Part shown: positions 1 through 9,689 of the stretch, one piece after another
How positions within the stretch are numbered: position 1 is the stretch's first letter
Layout of the letters: the number at the start of each line of letters is the position of its first letter
Origin: Bartonella tamiae Th239
GTDB lineage: Bacteria; Pseudomonadota; Alphaproteobacteria; Rhizobiales; Rhizobiaceae
Assembly: GCF_000278275.1 (NCBI RefSeq)
Contig: NZ_JH725147.1
Span: 1,495,063-1,559,062 of the forward strand
DNA: 64,000 nucleotides
Direction: 5' to 3'
The notes under the pieces: model-generated
Told to the model about the DNA's origin: nothing
Database searches by the model: none
What the model saw: the letters and a program-made list of their open reading frames with translations, nothing else
Translations under genes and position numbers: made by a program

Positions 1-310
1 GTTCAATAAAAGACGGATGGTTATGACTTTCCATTTTAAAAACGACGCAATCCCCATCACCTATATCAACAATACCAGCATTTTCACCTGGACCTTGAAT
101 GACGCATTTTCCTGTTGTTGGAAGCGTTTTTAACCATTTTTTCGACGATTTATAAGAACAATGTTCATTCCACATTGCTGAAAAAATACCGAGTTCTGTA
201 AATGTCGGTGTACGGCCAACCAACTTTAAAATTCGCTCATATTCATCTTGCTTTAAACCATGAGCGGCAATGATTTCAGGGCTAATCACAATATCATTAT
301 TTACGCTCAT
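1..310 (-). CDS. purL: phosphoribosylformylglycinamidine synthase subunit II PurL (5' part only)
   Basis: This is the N-terminal 103 residues of PurL, the synthetase subunit that makes FGAM from FGAR with ATP and glutamine-derived ammonia in purine synthesis. The rest of the gene lies beyond the left window edge. The frame starts at the ATG at 308-310, behind a GGAG about nine bases upstream. The family's N-terminal landmarks are present: [20 protein letters not shown], then [10 protein letters not shown] and [10 protein letters not shown]. It is the last visible gene of a minus-strand run purC-purS-purQ-lipoprotein-purL, so it should be co-transcribed with its partners PurS and PurQ, with which it forms the FGAM synthase complex. 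The identity is very secure; completeness of the rest cannot be judged. Confidence 0.96.
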   Translation of the reverse strand, partial: MSVNNDIVISPEIIAAHGLKQDEYERILKLVGRTPTFTELGIFSAMWNEHCSYKSSKKWLKTLPTTGKCVIQGPGENAGIVDIGDGDCVVFKMESHNHPSFIE

Positions 311-331
311 TGATAAAATCTCCATCGAAAT

Positions 332-739
332 TTAAGATTTTGAACATCGATCATCACCTTTAACCCATCGTGTGAGGTCATTTGCAATATTTTTGCCAAG
401 CGGGCTATGTAACAAAGGACCATAAGAACTGACAACCGTAGGATTTCCTTGTGCTTCAACAACAAGTAAAGGCCGTTGATCAGGATTTTCATAAGGCACT
501 AAAAGGATACGCGGTCGTCCTGAATATGATTGTAATTCTGGAGCCAAACGGTATGAATGAAAAATATCCTTGTCATTTATGAACCAACATTTATTTGCTG
601 TGAATGCAATATGCTCCATCGTTGTAAGCGGTGATTTTTGACTTGTTAATTCTATTTGACCAATATCCGATATGTTACAAGCATTTAAAAAAAACACCAA
701 AAACAAAACAGGAATTACATTTAATCCATAAGTCTTCAC
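332..739 (-). CDS. small predicted lipoprotein between purQ and purL
   Basis: This encodes 135 residues of unknown function. The N-terminus is a lipoprotein signal peptide: MKTYG, a hydrophobic stretch, then a lipobox LNAC with Cys at about residue 21, so it is probably lipid-anchored after export. The GTG start (737-739) overlaps the purQ TGA as GTGA, and an AGGGGTG lies just upstream, which supports real translation coupled to purQ. It ends 21 bases before purL. No domain or enzyme motif was recognised in the mature part. Its position inside a purine operon need not mean a purine role. Confidence is good that it is a gene, low on function. Confidence 0.75.
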   Translation of the reverse strand: MKTYGLNVIPVLFLVFFLNACNISDIGQIELTSQKSPLTTMEHIAFTANKCWFINDKDIFHSYRLAPELQSYSGRPRILLVPYENPDQRPLLVVEAQGNPTVVSSYGPLLHSPLGKNIANDLTRWVKGDDRCSKS

Positions 740-1404
740 GCAGCCACCCCTAAAGCGCCAGCAAACAAAGCCCGACCATCTTTTCCGCCATGCGCTGCAT
801 CAATCAAATTTTCAGGATGAGGCATTAAACCTAGGACATTACCATTTTCATTGGTAATTGCCGCAATATTATTGATAGAACCATTGGGATTGGTTCCTTC
901 TATATATCGAAAAACAACCTGTCCATTTCCTTCAAGTCGTTTTAAAGTCTCTTCATCAGCAAAATAATTTCCATCATGATGTGCTACTGGACAACGTATA
1001 ATTTGTTTGTGTGTATAACCGCGTGTAAAAGCTGTATGCGCATTGGTGACTTCTAGCTTTATTTCTCGACATACAAATTTTAAAGAAGCATTTCTCATTA
1101 AAGCGCCTTTTAAAACACCTGCCTCTAAAAGAATTTGAAATCCATTACATACGCCCATGACTTTAACGCCTTGTGCCGCTTTTTCTATAACTGCACGAAT
1201 AACAGGCATTCGCGCGGCAATTGCACCACATCGTAAATAATCTCCATAGGAAAAACCACCGGGAATAACAATCAAATCAACATCAGGGATTGTTGTTTCT
1301 GTTTGCCAGATTTGCAATGGCTTAATACCCGTTATTTCATGTAACGCAGTAATCATATCACGATCACGATTGAGTCCAGGTAATTGAATAACGGCTGTTT
1401 TCAT
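736..1404 (-). CDS. purQ: phosphoribosylformylglycinamidine synthase subunit I PurQ
   Basis: PurQ is the glutaminase subunit of FGAM synthase; it releases ammonia from glutamine for PurL. The 222-residue product is the normal length for the class I amidotransferase form. Visible motifs are [16 protein letters not shown], the nucleophile elbow GVCNGFQIL with its catalytic Cys near residue 86, and the C-terminal MPHPEN containing the catalytic His. I chose the ATG at 1402-1404 because the protein then begins [10 protein letters not shown] as in relatives and an AGGTGA sits about eight bases upstream, straddling the purS stop codon; a GTG four codons earlier is possible. The next gene overlaps its stop by three bases. 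Confidence 0.96.
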   Translation of the reverse strand: MKTAVIQLPGLNRDRDMITALHEITGIKPLQIWQTETTIPDVDLIVIPGGFSYGDYLRCGAIAARMPVIRAVIEKAAQGVKVMGVCNGFQILLEAGVLKGALMRNASLKFVCREIKLEVTNAHTAFTRGYTHKQIIRCPVAHHDGNYFADEETLKRLEGNGQVVFRYIEGTNPNGSINNIAAITNENGNVLGLMPHPENLIDAAHGGKDGRALFAGALGVAA

Positions 1405-1416
1405 GGCAAAATTCAC

Positions 1417-1656
1417 CTAAAGTATATCAATATGATAGTTTTCAATAACTGTATTGGCTAATAATTGTTCACACATCATAGTAAGTTGTTCATGTGCTTT
1501 TTCTTTTGGCATGTCATCTAAAATGATATGAAATACTTTTCCTTGCCTTATCGATTGCACATGTTGAAACGCCAAACTTTGCAAAGCATCGCCGATTGCT
1601 TTTCCTTGTGGATCAAGAACACCATTTTTAAGAGTGACGCTAACTCTTGCTTCCAT
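1417..1656 (-). CDS. purS: phosphoribosylformylglycinamidine synthase subunit PurS
   Basis: PurS is the small structural subunit that bridges PurQ and PurL and helps channel ammonia. The product is 79 residues, the usual size, beginning MEARVSVTLKNGVLDPQGKAI, which is a typical PurS N-terminus. The start at 1654-1656 is preferred over one eight codons upstream because GAGGA lies seven bases before this ATG and the upstream extension has no counterpart in the family. It lies between purC and purQ; its TAG stop sits within the likely ribosome binding site of purQ, so translation is probably coupled. Confidence 0.94.
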   Translation of the reverse strand: MEARVSVTLKNGVLDPQGKAIGDALQSLAFQHVQSIRQGKVFHIILDDMPKEKAHEQLTMMCEQLLANTVIENYHIDIL

Positions 1657-1700
1657 TTGTTTTTCCTCATTTATAATCATTCGTTAAGCCAAATGTTTTA

Positions 1701-2465
1701 TCACTTTACAAGAACTGGTCCTGATGGACGAGGAGGCTCATTTTCATTCATAATTCCAAGACGACGCGCAACCTCCTGATAAGCTTCAACAAGCCCCCCC
1801 ATATCACGACGAAAACGATCTTTATCCATTTTTTCTTTAGTATGAATATCCCATAAACGAGCAGAATCAGGTGAGATTTCATCCGCAAGAACAATACGCA
1901 TTAAATCACCTTCCCATAAACGACCAAATTCCATTTTAAAATCAACAAGTTGAATACCCACACCTGTAAATAGGCCAGATAAGAAGTCGTTAATACGTAT
2001 AGCAAGCTGCATAATATCTTCAAGTTCTTGCGGTGTTGCCCATCCAAAAGCAGTAATATGCTCATCTGAAACCATGGGGTCATCAAGTTCATCTTTTTTA
2101 TAATAATATTCTATAAGAGCTTGCGGCAAAAGAGTTCCTTCAGCAATACCTAAGCGCTTTGAAAGCGAGCCTGCTGCAACATTACGAACTACAACTTCCA
2201 AAGGAACGATCTCAACTGCTTTTATGAGTTGTTCTCTCATATTCATACGCTTAATAAAATGTGTAGGAATTCCTAATCGATCCAATTGCATAAAAATATA
2301 TTCAGAAATTCGATTGTTTAAAACGCCTTTTCCATCAATAATTTCATGTTTTTTGGCATTGAACGCAGTCGCGTCGTCTTTAAAAAACTGAATATATGTA
2401 CCAGGTTCCGGACCCTCATAGAGGATTTTTGCCTTGCCTTCATAAATACGGTGGCGACGATTCAT
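1701..2465 (-). CDS. purC: phosphoribosylaminoimidazole-succinocarboxamide synthase (SAICAR synthetase)
   Basis: PurC condenses CAIR with aspartate using ATP to form SAICAR in the purine pathway. The 254-residue length is standard. It opens with [16 protein letters not shown], the family N-terminal ATP-binding signature, and carries [16 protein letters not shown] and [14 protein letters not shown], both characteristic SAICAR synthetase blocks. It is the first gene of the minus-strand purine cluster; the roughly 200 bases upstream (2466-2661) separate it from a divergent gene and presumably hold promoters for both. No regulatory motif such as a purine riboswitch is recognisable there. Confidence 0.97.
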   Translation of the reverse strand: MNRRHRIYEGKAKILYEGPEPGTYIQFFKDDATAFNAKKHEIIDGKGVLNNRISEYIFMQLDRLGIPTHFIKRMNMREQLIKAVEIVPLEVVVRNVAAGSLSKRLGIAEGTLLPQALIEYYYKKDELDDPMVSDEHITAFGWATPQELEDIMQLAIRINDFLSGLFTGVGIQLVDFKMEFGRLWEGDLMRIVLADEISPDSARLWDIHTKEKMDKDRFRRDMGGLVEAYQEVARRLGIMNENEPPRPSGPVLVK

Positions 2466-2661
2466 CTTGTCTCTCTATTTTAAAGATATATTGGAATTGT
2501 CTTATTTAGTAACCTAAAAGGGAATCATTCACAATGATTGCTTTCATTCTACACCGAATTTTTATATCGGGCATTTTTACTTTTTTACAGAATTAAAATA
2601 TAATACTTAAAGACAGTAAAATAATGTGCATCATAACAATAGTAAAATAGGAGTAAATTTG

Positions 2662-2985
2662 ATGGTTTCCATGAAAGAGCGTGAAGCGGCGTATGAAAAA
2701 AAATATGTCTTGGATGAAGAATTACGCTTTAAAGCTGATTCTTATCGTAATCGCCAGTTAGGATTATGGGCTGCAAAACAACTTGGTAAAACAGGTGAAG
2801 TAGCAGAAGATTTTGCCAAAAAAATTGTAATGATCGGTATTGAAAATGGACAAGAAGACGGTGTTGTTGCGACAATTTTAAATTCTTTTCACGAATCAAA
2901 TCATCCAATGAATGAAAAAGAATTACGTGAAAAAATGGAACAATTTATGCAAGAAGCCTTATCGCATTTTCAAAGTATTAAATAA
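2662..2985 (+). CDS. ATP synthase inhibitor subunit zeta (DUF1476)
   Basis: A 107-residue protein of the DUF1476 family, known in Paracoccus as the zeta subunit that blocks ATP hydrolysis by the F1 ATPase. The diagnostic block is DEELRFKADSYRNRQLGLWAA, followed by a largely helical C-terminus. I placed the start at the ATG at 2662 because an AGGAG lies eight bases upstream; the frame is open for 12 more codons upstream but that part has no family resemblance. It is divergent from purC. A position next to the purine and purB genes is usual in the Rhizobiales as far as I recall. The family call is firm; inhibition of the ATPase is taken from family knowledge. Confidence 0.88.
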   Translation: MVSMKEREAAYEKKYVLDEELRFKADSYRNRQLGLWAAKQLGKTGEVAEDFAKKIVMIGIENGQEDGVVATILNSFHESNHPMNEKELREKMEQFMQEALSHFQSIK

Positions 2986-3050
2986 ATCCATAAATGATAG
3001 TTTTTACTTTACCGAATGGCTTAAAAAGTTCCACTTAATGTTTGAAAAGA

Positions 3051-3085
3051 TAATGAGTGCAATATTTACAATATTCTACTCATTA
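3051..3085. terminator. hairpin between convergent genes (possible bidirectional terminator)
   Basis: TAATGAGT (3051-3058) pairs with ACTCATTA (3078-3085), and AATATT (3061-3066) pairs with AATATT (3070-3075), leaving a three-base loop and a small internal mismatch. The hairpin lies where the zeta-subunit gene and the RBBP9-type gene converge and includes the stop codon of the latter. It has no clear T-run, so termination is an inference from position and pairing. Confidence 0.4.
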
Positions 3086-3631
3086 CAAATTTGCTATAAA
3101 TTGAGAAAAAACCATAAGCCCCTCAGGCCATGGGCCATGTCCTGAAGCAACATTTATATGGCCTGATTCTCCAGCATCTAAAAATAAGGCACCCCAATCA
3201 TTTGCAATATTTTTTGCAACATTGAATTCACAATAATCATCATTTTGGCTTGCAATGACAAGTGAAGGAAATGGCAGTTTATTTGTTGGATAAGGACCAA
3301 AAGTCATCAAATGTTTTGGTCTAATGGCTGGATTAGCAACATCGGGCGGAGCCACTAAAAAAGCACCACTTATTTTCTTTGCAATGCGAGGAACAGCATG
3401 AATGACAGTAGGAACGCCCAAAGAATGAGCAATAATCACTATGGGCTTTTGTGCTACAGAGACAGCCTTTTCTAATTCATAGATCCAATCTTGCCGAACA
3501 GGTTTTGACCACTCTGCCTGTTCCACACGACGTGCAGTTGAAAGTTTACGCTCCCACCGTGTTTGCCAATGTTCAGGTCCTGAACCTGTATAACCAGGCA
3601 CAATAAGAATATCGAGCTGATTTGCTTTCAT
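3083..3631 (-). CDS. RBBP9/YdeN family serine hydrolase
   Basis: A 182-residue alpha/beta hydrolase of the RBBP9/YdeN family. The N-terminus has VPGYTGSGPEHWQTRWE, typical of this family, and the nucleophile elbow is AHSLG with Ser70. A plausible acid is in SQNDDYC and the catalytic His in GHINVASGHGPWP near the C-terminus. The natural substrate is unknown for bacterial members. It sits between the zeta-subunit gene (convergent) and purB (same strand, about 80 bases upstream), and may be co-transcribed with purB. No signal peptide, so it is cytoplasmic. Confidence 0.88.
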   Translation of the reverse strand: MKANQLDILIVPGYTGSGPEHWQTRWERKLSTARRVEQAEWSKPVRQDWIYELEKAVSVAQKPIVIIAHSLGVPTVIHAVPRIAKKISGAFLVAPPDVANPAIRPKHLMTFGPYPTNKLPFPSLVIASQNDDYCEFNVAKNIANDWGALFLDAGESGHINVASGHGPWPEGLMVFSQFIANL

Positions 3632-3710
3632 TAAAATTCCTCAACGTTAGCATCGAAATTAACGTAATTATAATATGATTTGTTTACTGAACTGATAAAG
3701 AATATTATTC

Positions 3711-5018
3711 TCATTCATCAGCAAAAACACGTTGAAATATCGTATCAATATGCTTTGTATGGTATGCAAGATCAAATTTTTCACGTATATCATCTTCACT
3801 CAAAACATTACGAACATCTTTATCTGCAAGAAGTTCATCCAGAAAATCTTTGCCTTCTTCCCAAACCTTCATAGCGTTTTTTTGTACTAAACGATAAGCG
3901 TCTTCACGACTAACACCTGCTTGCGTTAATGCGAGTAAAACGCGCTGAGAATGAACCAAACCACGAAATTTATTCATGTTTTTTATCATCGTTTCAGGAT
4001 AAACAAGCAATTTATCAATGACAGTGGTTAAACGAACAAGTGCAAAATCTAAGGTAATCGTTGCATCTGGACCGATAAAACGTTCAACGGAAGAATGAGA
4101 AATATCACGCTCATGCCACAAAGCTACATTTTCCATCGCTGGTATTGTGTAGGAGCGGACCATGCGTGAAAGACCAGTTAAATTTTCTGTTAAAACAGGA
4201 TTACGCTTATGTGGCATGGCTGATGAACCTTTTTGCCCCGGAGAAAAATATTCTTCAGCTTCTAAAACTTCTGTTCGCTGAAGATGTCTAATCTCAACAG
4301 AAAGACGTTCTACACAAGATGCAATAACACCTAATGTTGCAAAAAACATTGCATGACGGTCACGCGGTATCACTTGTGTGGAGACTGGTTCCGGACGCAT
4401 TCCTAAAGCTTTTGCAACATGCTCTTCAACGCGCGGATCAATATTTGCAAAAGTACCGACCGCACCAGATATCGCACAAGTTGCTATCTCTTCACGCGCT
4501 GCAACAAGACGGCTGCGACATCGAGAAAATTCGGCATAAGCCAAAGCTAATTTAACCCCAAATGTTGTTGGTTCAGCATGAATTCCATGACTACGGCCGA
4601 TCGTAACTGTTTCTTTATGTTCAAAAGCGCGTTTTTTTAAAGCAACAAGAAGATCATCCAAATCTTTTATAAGCAGATCAGACGCCCGCATTAATTGAAC
4701 ATTGAGAGTTGTATCCAAAACATCTGAGGATGTCATACCCTGATGGACAAAGCGTGAATCAGGACCTATAAATTCAGCTAAATGAGTTAAAAAAGCAATG
4801 ACATCATGCTTTGTCACAGCTTCAATTTCATCAATACGATCAACATTGAATTTTGCAGCTTTCCCTTTTTCCCAAATAGTCTTTGCAGATTCTTTTGGAA
4901 TGACGCCAATCTCTGCAAGAGCATCACAAGCATGAGCTTCTATTTCAAACCAGATGCGATATTTCGTTTCTGGTGACCAAATAGCAACCATTTCGGAGCG
5001 AGAATAACGCGGTATCAT
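3711..5018 (-). CDS. purB: adenylosuccinate lyase
   Basis: PurB cleaves SAICAR to AICAR and adenylosuccinate to AMP, releasing fumarate in both cases. The 435-residue length is normal. The fumarase/aspartase superfamily signature is present as GSSAMPHKRNP, and the N-terminus MIPRYSRSEM with TSSDVLDT and GRSHGIHAEPTTFG are typical of the enzyme. It starts 11 bases after the rpe stop, so rpe and purB are likely one transcription unit. Together with purC, purS, purQ and purL it forms a local concentration of purine genes. Confidence 0.97.
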   Translation of the reverse strand: MIPRYSRSEMVAIWSPETKYRIWFEIEAHACDALAEIGVIPKESAKTIWEKGKAAKFNVDRIDEIEAVTKHDVIAFLTHLAEFIGPDSRFVHQGMTSSDVLDTTLNVQLMRASDLLIKDLDDLLVALKKRAFEHKETVTIGRSHGIHAEPTTFGVKLALAYAEFSRCRSRLVAAREEIATCAISGAVGTFANIDPRVEEHVAKALGMRPEPVSTQVIPRDRHAMFFATLGVIASCVERLSVEIRHLQRTEVLEAEEYFSPGQKGSSAMPHKRNPVLTENLTGLSRMVRSYTIPAMENVALWHERDISHSSVERFIGPDATITLDFALVRLTTVIDKLLVYPETMIKNMNKFRGLVHSQRVLLALTQAGVSREDAYRLVQKNAMKVWEEGKDFLDELLADKDVRNVLSEDDIREKFDLAYHTKHIDTIFQRVFADE

Positions 5019-5029
5019 AGTCTAAATCC

Positions 5030-5704
5030 TTATATTGCAAGATGAATAGCTTTACGTAAATCTTCAATGCGTTTTTTATAGATCTGTTTATCAGCATTTT
5101 TATAAATTGCAGAACCTGCAACAAAAACATTTGCGCCAGCTTTTGAAGTAACACCAATTGTGTCATTTGTGATGCCACCATCGACTTCAAGATCAATAGG
5201 GCGTTGACCAATTAGTGCGCGAATTTTTTTTATTTTTTCAACTGTTTCTTTAATAAAACTTTGCCCACCAAAACCGGGATTTACTGTCATAACCAATATA
5301 AGATCAACGTAATCCAATAAATAATCAATATGATGTTCAGAAGTACCTGGATTAAGAGCAATACCAGCTTTTTTCCCTAAGGCTTTAATTGCTTGTAAGG
5401 AACGATGAATATGCGGTGTCGTTTCTGCATGGATTGTAATAATATCACTGCCTGCTTTTGCAAAAGCCTCCAAATAAGGATCAACAGGTGAAATCATCAA
5501 ATGAACATCAAAAATAGCAGATGTTAAAGGGCGAATAGCTTTTATAACCTCCGGACCAAATGTAATATTGGGTACAAAATGTCCATCCATCACATCAATA
5601 TGAACCCAGTCAGCACCTGCTTCAATAACATCTGTGACTTCTTTTCCTAATTTTGAAAAATCAGATGCAAGTATGGAAGGGGCAATGATATCTTGTCGCG
5701 GCAT
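5030..5704 (-). CDS. rpe: ribulose-phosphate 3-epimerase
   Basis: Rpe interconverts ribulose 5-phosphate and xylulose 5-phosphate in the pentose phosphate pathway, which feeds PRPP and hence purines. The 224-residue TIM-barrel protein has the expected blocks: APSILASDF with the substrate Ser, [16 protein letters not shown] with metal and acid residues, [18 protein letters not shown], and the phosphate-binding DGGI and AGSAIY near the C-terminus. A GGAGAA ribosome binding site precedes the ATG. It is followed at 11 bases by purB. Confidence 0.96.
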   Translation of the reverse strand: MPRQDIIAPSILASDFSKLGKEVTDVIEAGADWVHIDVMDGHFVPNITFGPEVIKAIRPLTSAIFDVHLMISPVDPYLEAFAKAGSDIITIHAETTPHIHRSLQAIKALGKKAGIALNPGTSEHHIDYLLDYVDLILVMTVNPGFGGQSFIKETVEKIKKIRALIGQRPIDLEVDGGITNDTIGVTSKAGANVFVAGSAIYKNADKQIYKKRIEDLRKAIHLAI

Positions 5705-5915
5705 TATTTTCTCCTGCTATCAGTGTCTCCTAACACGACACTCTCATAGATTAAACAAAAATTTAATGTGTTCCACATTGCAGGAAGGTTTTATTATAAG
5801 TAATAAAGATATTAAATGTCATTTTTACTAAATGGGCATTAAAGTGAATAAAGGCTATATTTTTTTAGTGAATGTATGCCCTTGAAAGATTATGAAAGTT
5901 CTATAAGTCAAAATA

Positions 5916-6455
5916 ATGACAAAAGAAATAAATAAAAGTTTAAAAAAAGATTGCTCAATCCCAAACGTGTCTTCGCAAGATTATCGCGATGCAATGAGTA
6001 AGTTTGGCGCAGCAGTTCACCTTTTGACGACAGATGGTAAAAGTGGTAAGCGTGGTGTTACAATATCTGCTTGTTGTTCTTTATCAGATGAACCACCAAC
6101 AATTTTGGCATGTGTCAGACGTCAAAGTGAAGAAAATCAATTATTTATTGATAATGGCCGGTTTTGCGTCAATACATTGTCTGGGCACCATCAAGAGCTT
6201 TCAAATATATTTGCTGGAAGAGGAAAGCTAAGCCAAAAAGAGCGTTTTCATAAAGCCGAATGGACAACGTTAATAACTTCTGCACCCGTTCTTAGTGATG
6301 CACCACTTTCGTTGGATTGCCAATTGGTAAGTTGGCATGTTCACGCGACACATTTTGTTTTGATTGGTGAAGTTGTCGCTCTTCAAAAACACGCTTCAAA
6401 AAATGTGCTTCTATATCTGGAAAGAGACTATAAAACATTACCATTAAATGATTAA
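5916..6455 (+). CDS. flavin reductase-like domain protein
   Basis: A 179-residue protein of the flavin reductase (FMN-binding split barrel, HpaC/RutF-like) family. Visible features are YRDAMSKFGAAVHLLTTDGKSGKRGVTISACCSLSDEPPTIL, where T-S/A-C-C marks the flavin-binding region, and FCVNTLSGHHQELSNIFAG. Such proteins reduce FMN or FAD with NAD(P)H to feed a partner monooxygenase, but no oxygenase gene is next to it, so the partner is unknown. No good Shine-Dalgarno precedes the ATG. It converges with the gene at 6458, leaving only two bases between stops. Confidence 0.85.
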   Translation: MTKEINKSLKKDCSIPNVSSQDYRDAMSKFGAAVHLLTTDGKSGKRGVTISACCSLSDEPPTILACVRRQSEENQLFIDNGRFCVNTLSGHHQELSNIFAGRGKLSQKERFHKAEWTTLITSAPVLSDAPLSLDCQLVSWHVHATHFVLIGEVVALQKHASKNVLLYLERDYKTLPLND

Positions 6456-6457
6456 AA

Positions 6458-6991
6458 TTATTTTTTTGCCACATCACGTGCAACATCACCACTTCGTTTA
6501 AGTTTTAAGCCCAGAACAGGAACAAGATCATCATTTATTTTTACAGATACTGTAATATTCATCGAGTTTTGATCTTCTAATCTTGCAAGCATAGCGCCAT
6601 TTAATTTATTTCTATTTAAACCAAAAACCATATGATCATTACCAATTTTTCCCGAAACAATGTCAACCCCATCGCCTTTTGCGCCATCATTAAATGCACC
6701 GCGAAATCCTGTTGTATGTTTTGTAACAGTCGCTTTCATTGGTTGTGAAAACACACCCAATCGGCAATTTCCATCTAAAATCAAACCTGCATTTTCTAAT
6801 TGTGAAATACCAGCAAAGTTGCAGATAAATTTTGATCCTTTATATTTACCAGCTACAACTTCTCCCGGACCGGACCATTTTCCTTCAATTAAACGAAAAA
6901 AATCCGCATCATCATCCGCTGCAAAGGTTTGTCCAATAAATGACAAAGTCAGGAAAACAAGTGCCAAACATAACGCATAAATATTTTTCAT
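6458..6991 (-). CDS. conserved secreted protein of unknown function
   Basis: The product has 177 residues with a clear Sec signal peptide: positive MKN, a hydrophobic run, and a cleavage site after QTFA. The mature part starts ADDDADFFRLIEGKWSGPGEVVAGKYKG and looks like a small beta-rich, lipocalin-like domain; the motif GKWSGPGEVVAG resembles conserved hypothetical periplasmic proteins of the Rhizobiales. I cannot assign an activity. It is monocistronic, convergent with the flavin reductase gene. Confidence 0.75.
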   Translation of the reverse strand: MKNIYALCLALVFLTLSFIGQTFAADDDADFFRLIEGKWSGPGEVVAGKYKGSKFICNFAGISQLENAGLILDGNCRLGVFSQPMKATVTKHTTGFRGAFNDGAKGDGVDIVSGKIGNDHMVFGLNRNKLNGAMLARLEDQNSMNITVSVKINDDLVPVLGLKLKRSGDVARDVAKK

Positions 6992-7084
6992 AGATAATAG
7001 CCTATAGATGATAACTCAAAAGAAGAAGCAATTTATAACATTTTCAATTATTAGTAAAAATGGTTAACAGTTAGTTTTTATAAA

Positions 7085-8086
7085 TTATATTTTATAGTTT
7101 TTTTGATTGCTATCAGAATGAAAACCGACGAGATCACTTGTAAAATCACTTAATCCGGGTCGCTTTTGACCACTAAAAGGAAACGGTCGCAACACATCCA
7201 TTGTTGCAATACCAATGCGTGTTGTAAGTAAACCATTGACAACACCTTCACCAAGCCTTGCTGAAAGACGTCTGGCTAAACCTTGACCAATAAATTGTTG
7301 AACCAAACCATCTCCAACAGCAAGCGTCCCTGTGACGGCAAGATGAGTTAAAACACGCCGAATAAGAGAAAAAAAGCCAAAACGTCCAGGACGTGCTCCG
7401 TATAGTGAAGCTAAACTGTGGATTAAACGTGTTGTTTCGTATAAAACATAAGCAAGATCAACAATTGCTCTTGGACTGACTGTGGTTACTATTGAGACAC
7501 GTTTGGCAGACTTTAAAATTAATTTACGTGCCTCACGATCAAGAGGTGATAATATATGATACTCAGCGAGATGTATAAGTCCTTTACCATCAATAATATC
7601 TTCTTTATGACTTTCCATTTCTTGTCTTCCCTTTGACGTGTAAAGGGTATGACTTGTATATAGAATTAGTTCATCGACTGCTTTTCTTGCTAAGGACATA
7701 TCGTCGTTAAGCACCGCGTTCATTGCATTTTCTCTAATTTTATCAACAGAACGTAATCTAAAAATTCCCCTAATTTCACTTAATATAAAAATAATAAGAG
7801 AAAACGCCGCAATAATTGTTATACTAAGTGCCACCCAACCCAAAGCTTCGTATTGTAAAAATAGACTACGAACTATGGATTCTGCCCATAAGCCAAGAGC
7901 AAATATAAATAAAATTGAAAAGCTTGTTAAGAATAGTTTACCCCAACCAAATCGCTTTAAACCTTTATCGGCTTGCAAAATGTCAATCGTATCAAGTGTT
8001 TGTATGTTTTCATTTAAAAAGGGATCAGAGAGTTCATCTTTTATATGGCTGAAATCCTGTATTGATTTTGGCTTACGTTGCGTCAT
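7085..8086 (-). CDS. YcjF/TIGR01620 family inner membrane protein
   Basis: A 333-residue membrane protein of the TIGR01620/DUF697 (YcjF) family. Two adjacent transmembrane segments lie at about residues 49-72 and 82-106, followed by a long cytoplasmic domain with the conserved RPGRFGFFSLIRRVLTHLAVTG block. Its ATG overlaps the stop of the ycjX-like gene (ATGA), so the two are translationally coupled. In gamma-proteobacteria the ycjX-ycjF pair is associated with the phage shock and heat shock responses; the biochemical role is not established. A family symbol is withheld because the E. coli name is only an orthology guess. Confidence 0.85.
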   Translation of the reverse strand: MTQRKPKSIQDFSHIKDELSDPFLNENIQTLDTIDILQADKGLKRFGWGKLFLTSFSILFIFALGLWAESIVRSLFLQYEALGWVALSITIIAAFSLIIFILSEIRGIFRLRSVDKIRENAMNAVLNDDMSLARKAVDELILYTSHTLYTSKGRQEMESHKEDIIDGKGLIHLAEYHILSPLDREARKLILKSAKRVSIVTTVSPRAIVDLAYVLYETTRLIHSLASLYGARPGRFGFFSLIRRVLTHLAVTGTLAVGDGLVQQFIGQGLARRLSARLGEGVVNGLLTTRIGIATMDVLRPFPFSGQKRPGLSDFTSDLVGFHSDSNQKNYKI

Positions 8087-9522
8087 GATAGATAATCTCC
8101 CAATAAGAATTGCATGGCACGATCAAGCCTTATATGAGGAAATGAAGATTTTTTATCTATTTTTGGAGGCCGAAAATTGACAAAATTCAGATGATTTTTC
8201 CAATTTTCATTTAATAATTGCTCTAAGGAATTTGGTAAATCACCCGGGAAAATAGCCGTTTGTGTTGTTCCGTCAAACTGTGTACCCGCTATTGTTTCAT
8301 GCGGCATGGGAGTTCCAATAACAACGGGTAAATTTTCATTGTGTTGTGTACTCAACCCTTCTCTTGTTGTCCGTATCGAGGCAATGGCTAATGATTCTGT
8401 TTTTGTTCCATTGAGCTTTGCATATGCAATGGCTTTTGCAACAATTTCACTCGTAATTGTTTGGAGATTATCGTGATTTTCATGATGAAGATGATCTGCT
8501 TTTGTTGCTGCAATCAATAAACGATCTATTTTATGTTGCCATAAACTATGAATCCAATTTTTTTTACCCAATCGAAAACAATGCAATATTTCACTTAATG
8601 CCTGTTCCATCTCAAGAACTGAATTTTCGCCAGCATTCATGGCTTGTAAGGCATCTATAAGAACCACTTGACGATCAAGTCTTACTATATACTCACGAAA
8701 AAATGGTTTTATAACAACGCTTTTATAAGCCTCATAACGTTGCTCCATAATATCAGCAAGTGAATTTTTAGTTATTCGTTTGTCATCAAGATGAGGTAAT
8801 GGACAAAAATTTAGAACCTGTGCTCCATCAAATTGTCCAGGGATAAGAAAGCGCCCCGGCGACAGGGAAGAAAATGATAAATTATCATTTTTGGCAGATT
8901 TTAAATAGTCTTTAAACTTTGTCGAAAGATTGTCGATCTCATCTTCTTGCGCATTTTTTAAAATATTGATTGTTTGAACATGTGCCAACCATTCATCTGC
9001 ATGCTTAATATGATTGGATGATCGTGCTCTTTCAATCGCCTCGCGGCTAAAATCACGATAGCTTTTGTATAAAAGTGGAAGGTCAAGAAGCCATTCCCCT
9101 GGATAATCAAGAATATCAATTGTTAATTTGTTTCTTGATGTAACATTAAAAATAGATGGTTTGGGCGTATAGTGAAGTTCAAGGCGCAGTTGTGATAGTG
9201 AGCGTGTTGATTGTGGCCATATTTGATCATTCATTAAAGCATTTAAATGTTTTTCATACTCAAATCGTGAGACTTTATTGTTAGGTTGTTGTCCAAGCGT
9301 AACTTTTGTAAGGCGACCTTCTCTGACAACTTCAAACATTGGCAAGCGACCATCACGTAAAAGATTTTGTATGAATGCTGTAATAAAAACTGTTTTACCA
9401 GCTGTAGAAAGACCGGTCACACCAAGTCGAATGGTTGGGTTGAATAAATCAGAGGCGCGATCTGTAACACTATCCCACGCAATTAAGGTTTCATCTTTGA
9501 TTGTTGTAAAAGACAATAGCAC
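8083..9522 (-). CDS. ycjX: YcjX-like P-loop NTPase (DUF463)
   Basis: A 479-residue predicted P-loop NTPase of the YcjX/DUF463 family. The Walker A-like motif is GLSTAGKTVF near residues 37-46, a variant typical of the family, and DILDYPGEWLLDLPLL resembles a G3-type switch region; TKADHLH resembles the G4 TKxD motif. It starts with a GTG (9520-9522) behind GAGAAAG. It forms a tight two-gene unit with the downstream YcjF-like gene. Upstream on the same strand lies the decayed SixA-like phosphatase gene, which may once have belonged to the same unit. Confidence 0.88.
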   Translation of the reverse strand: MLLSFTTIKDETLIAWDSVTDRASDLFNPTIRLGVTGLSTAGKTVFITAFIQNLLRDGRLPMFEVVREGRLTKVTLGQQPNNKVSRFEYEKHLNALMNDQIWPQSTRSLSQLRLELHYTPKPSIFNVTSRNKLTIDILDYPGEWLLDLPLLYKSYRDFSREAIERARSSNHIKHADEWLAHVQTINILKNAQEDEIDNLSTKFKDYLKSAKNDNLSFSSLSPGRFLIPGQFDGAQVLNFCPLPHLDDKRITKNSLADIMEQRYEAYKSVVIKPFFREYIVRLDRQVVLIDALQAMNAGENSVLEMEQALSEILHCFRLGKKNWIHSLWQHKIDRLLIAATKADHLHHENHDNLQTITSEIVAKAIAYAKLNGTKTESLAIASIRTTREGLSTQHNENLPVVIGTPMPHETIAGTQFDGTTQTAIFPGDLPNSLEQLLNENWKNHLNFVNFRPPKIDKKSSFPHIRLDRAMQFLLGDYLS

Positions 9523-9689
9523 TCGCTTTCTCGTCTTTGTGTTATTTCCAAAGCCAATTGATTAAAGAGTGTTTTTTATAATTCACTCTATAATAATGAT
9601 AAACATAAATATAGCAAAGATATATTAATTCAAATTGTGCATGTGATTAGGAGTGATTAAATTATCAAGAAAACATGTTTTTTCTAAAA

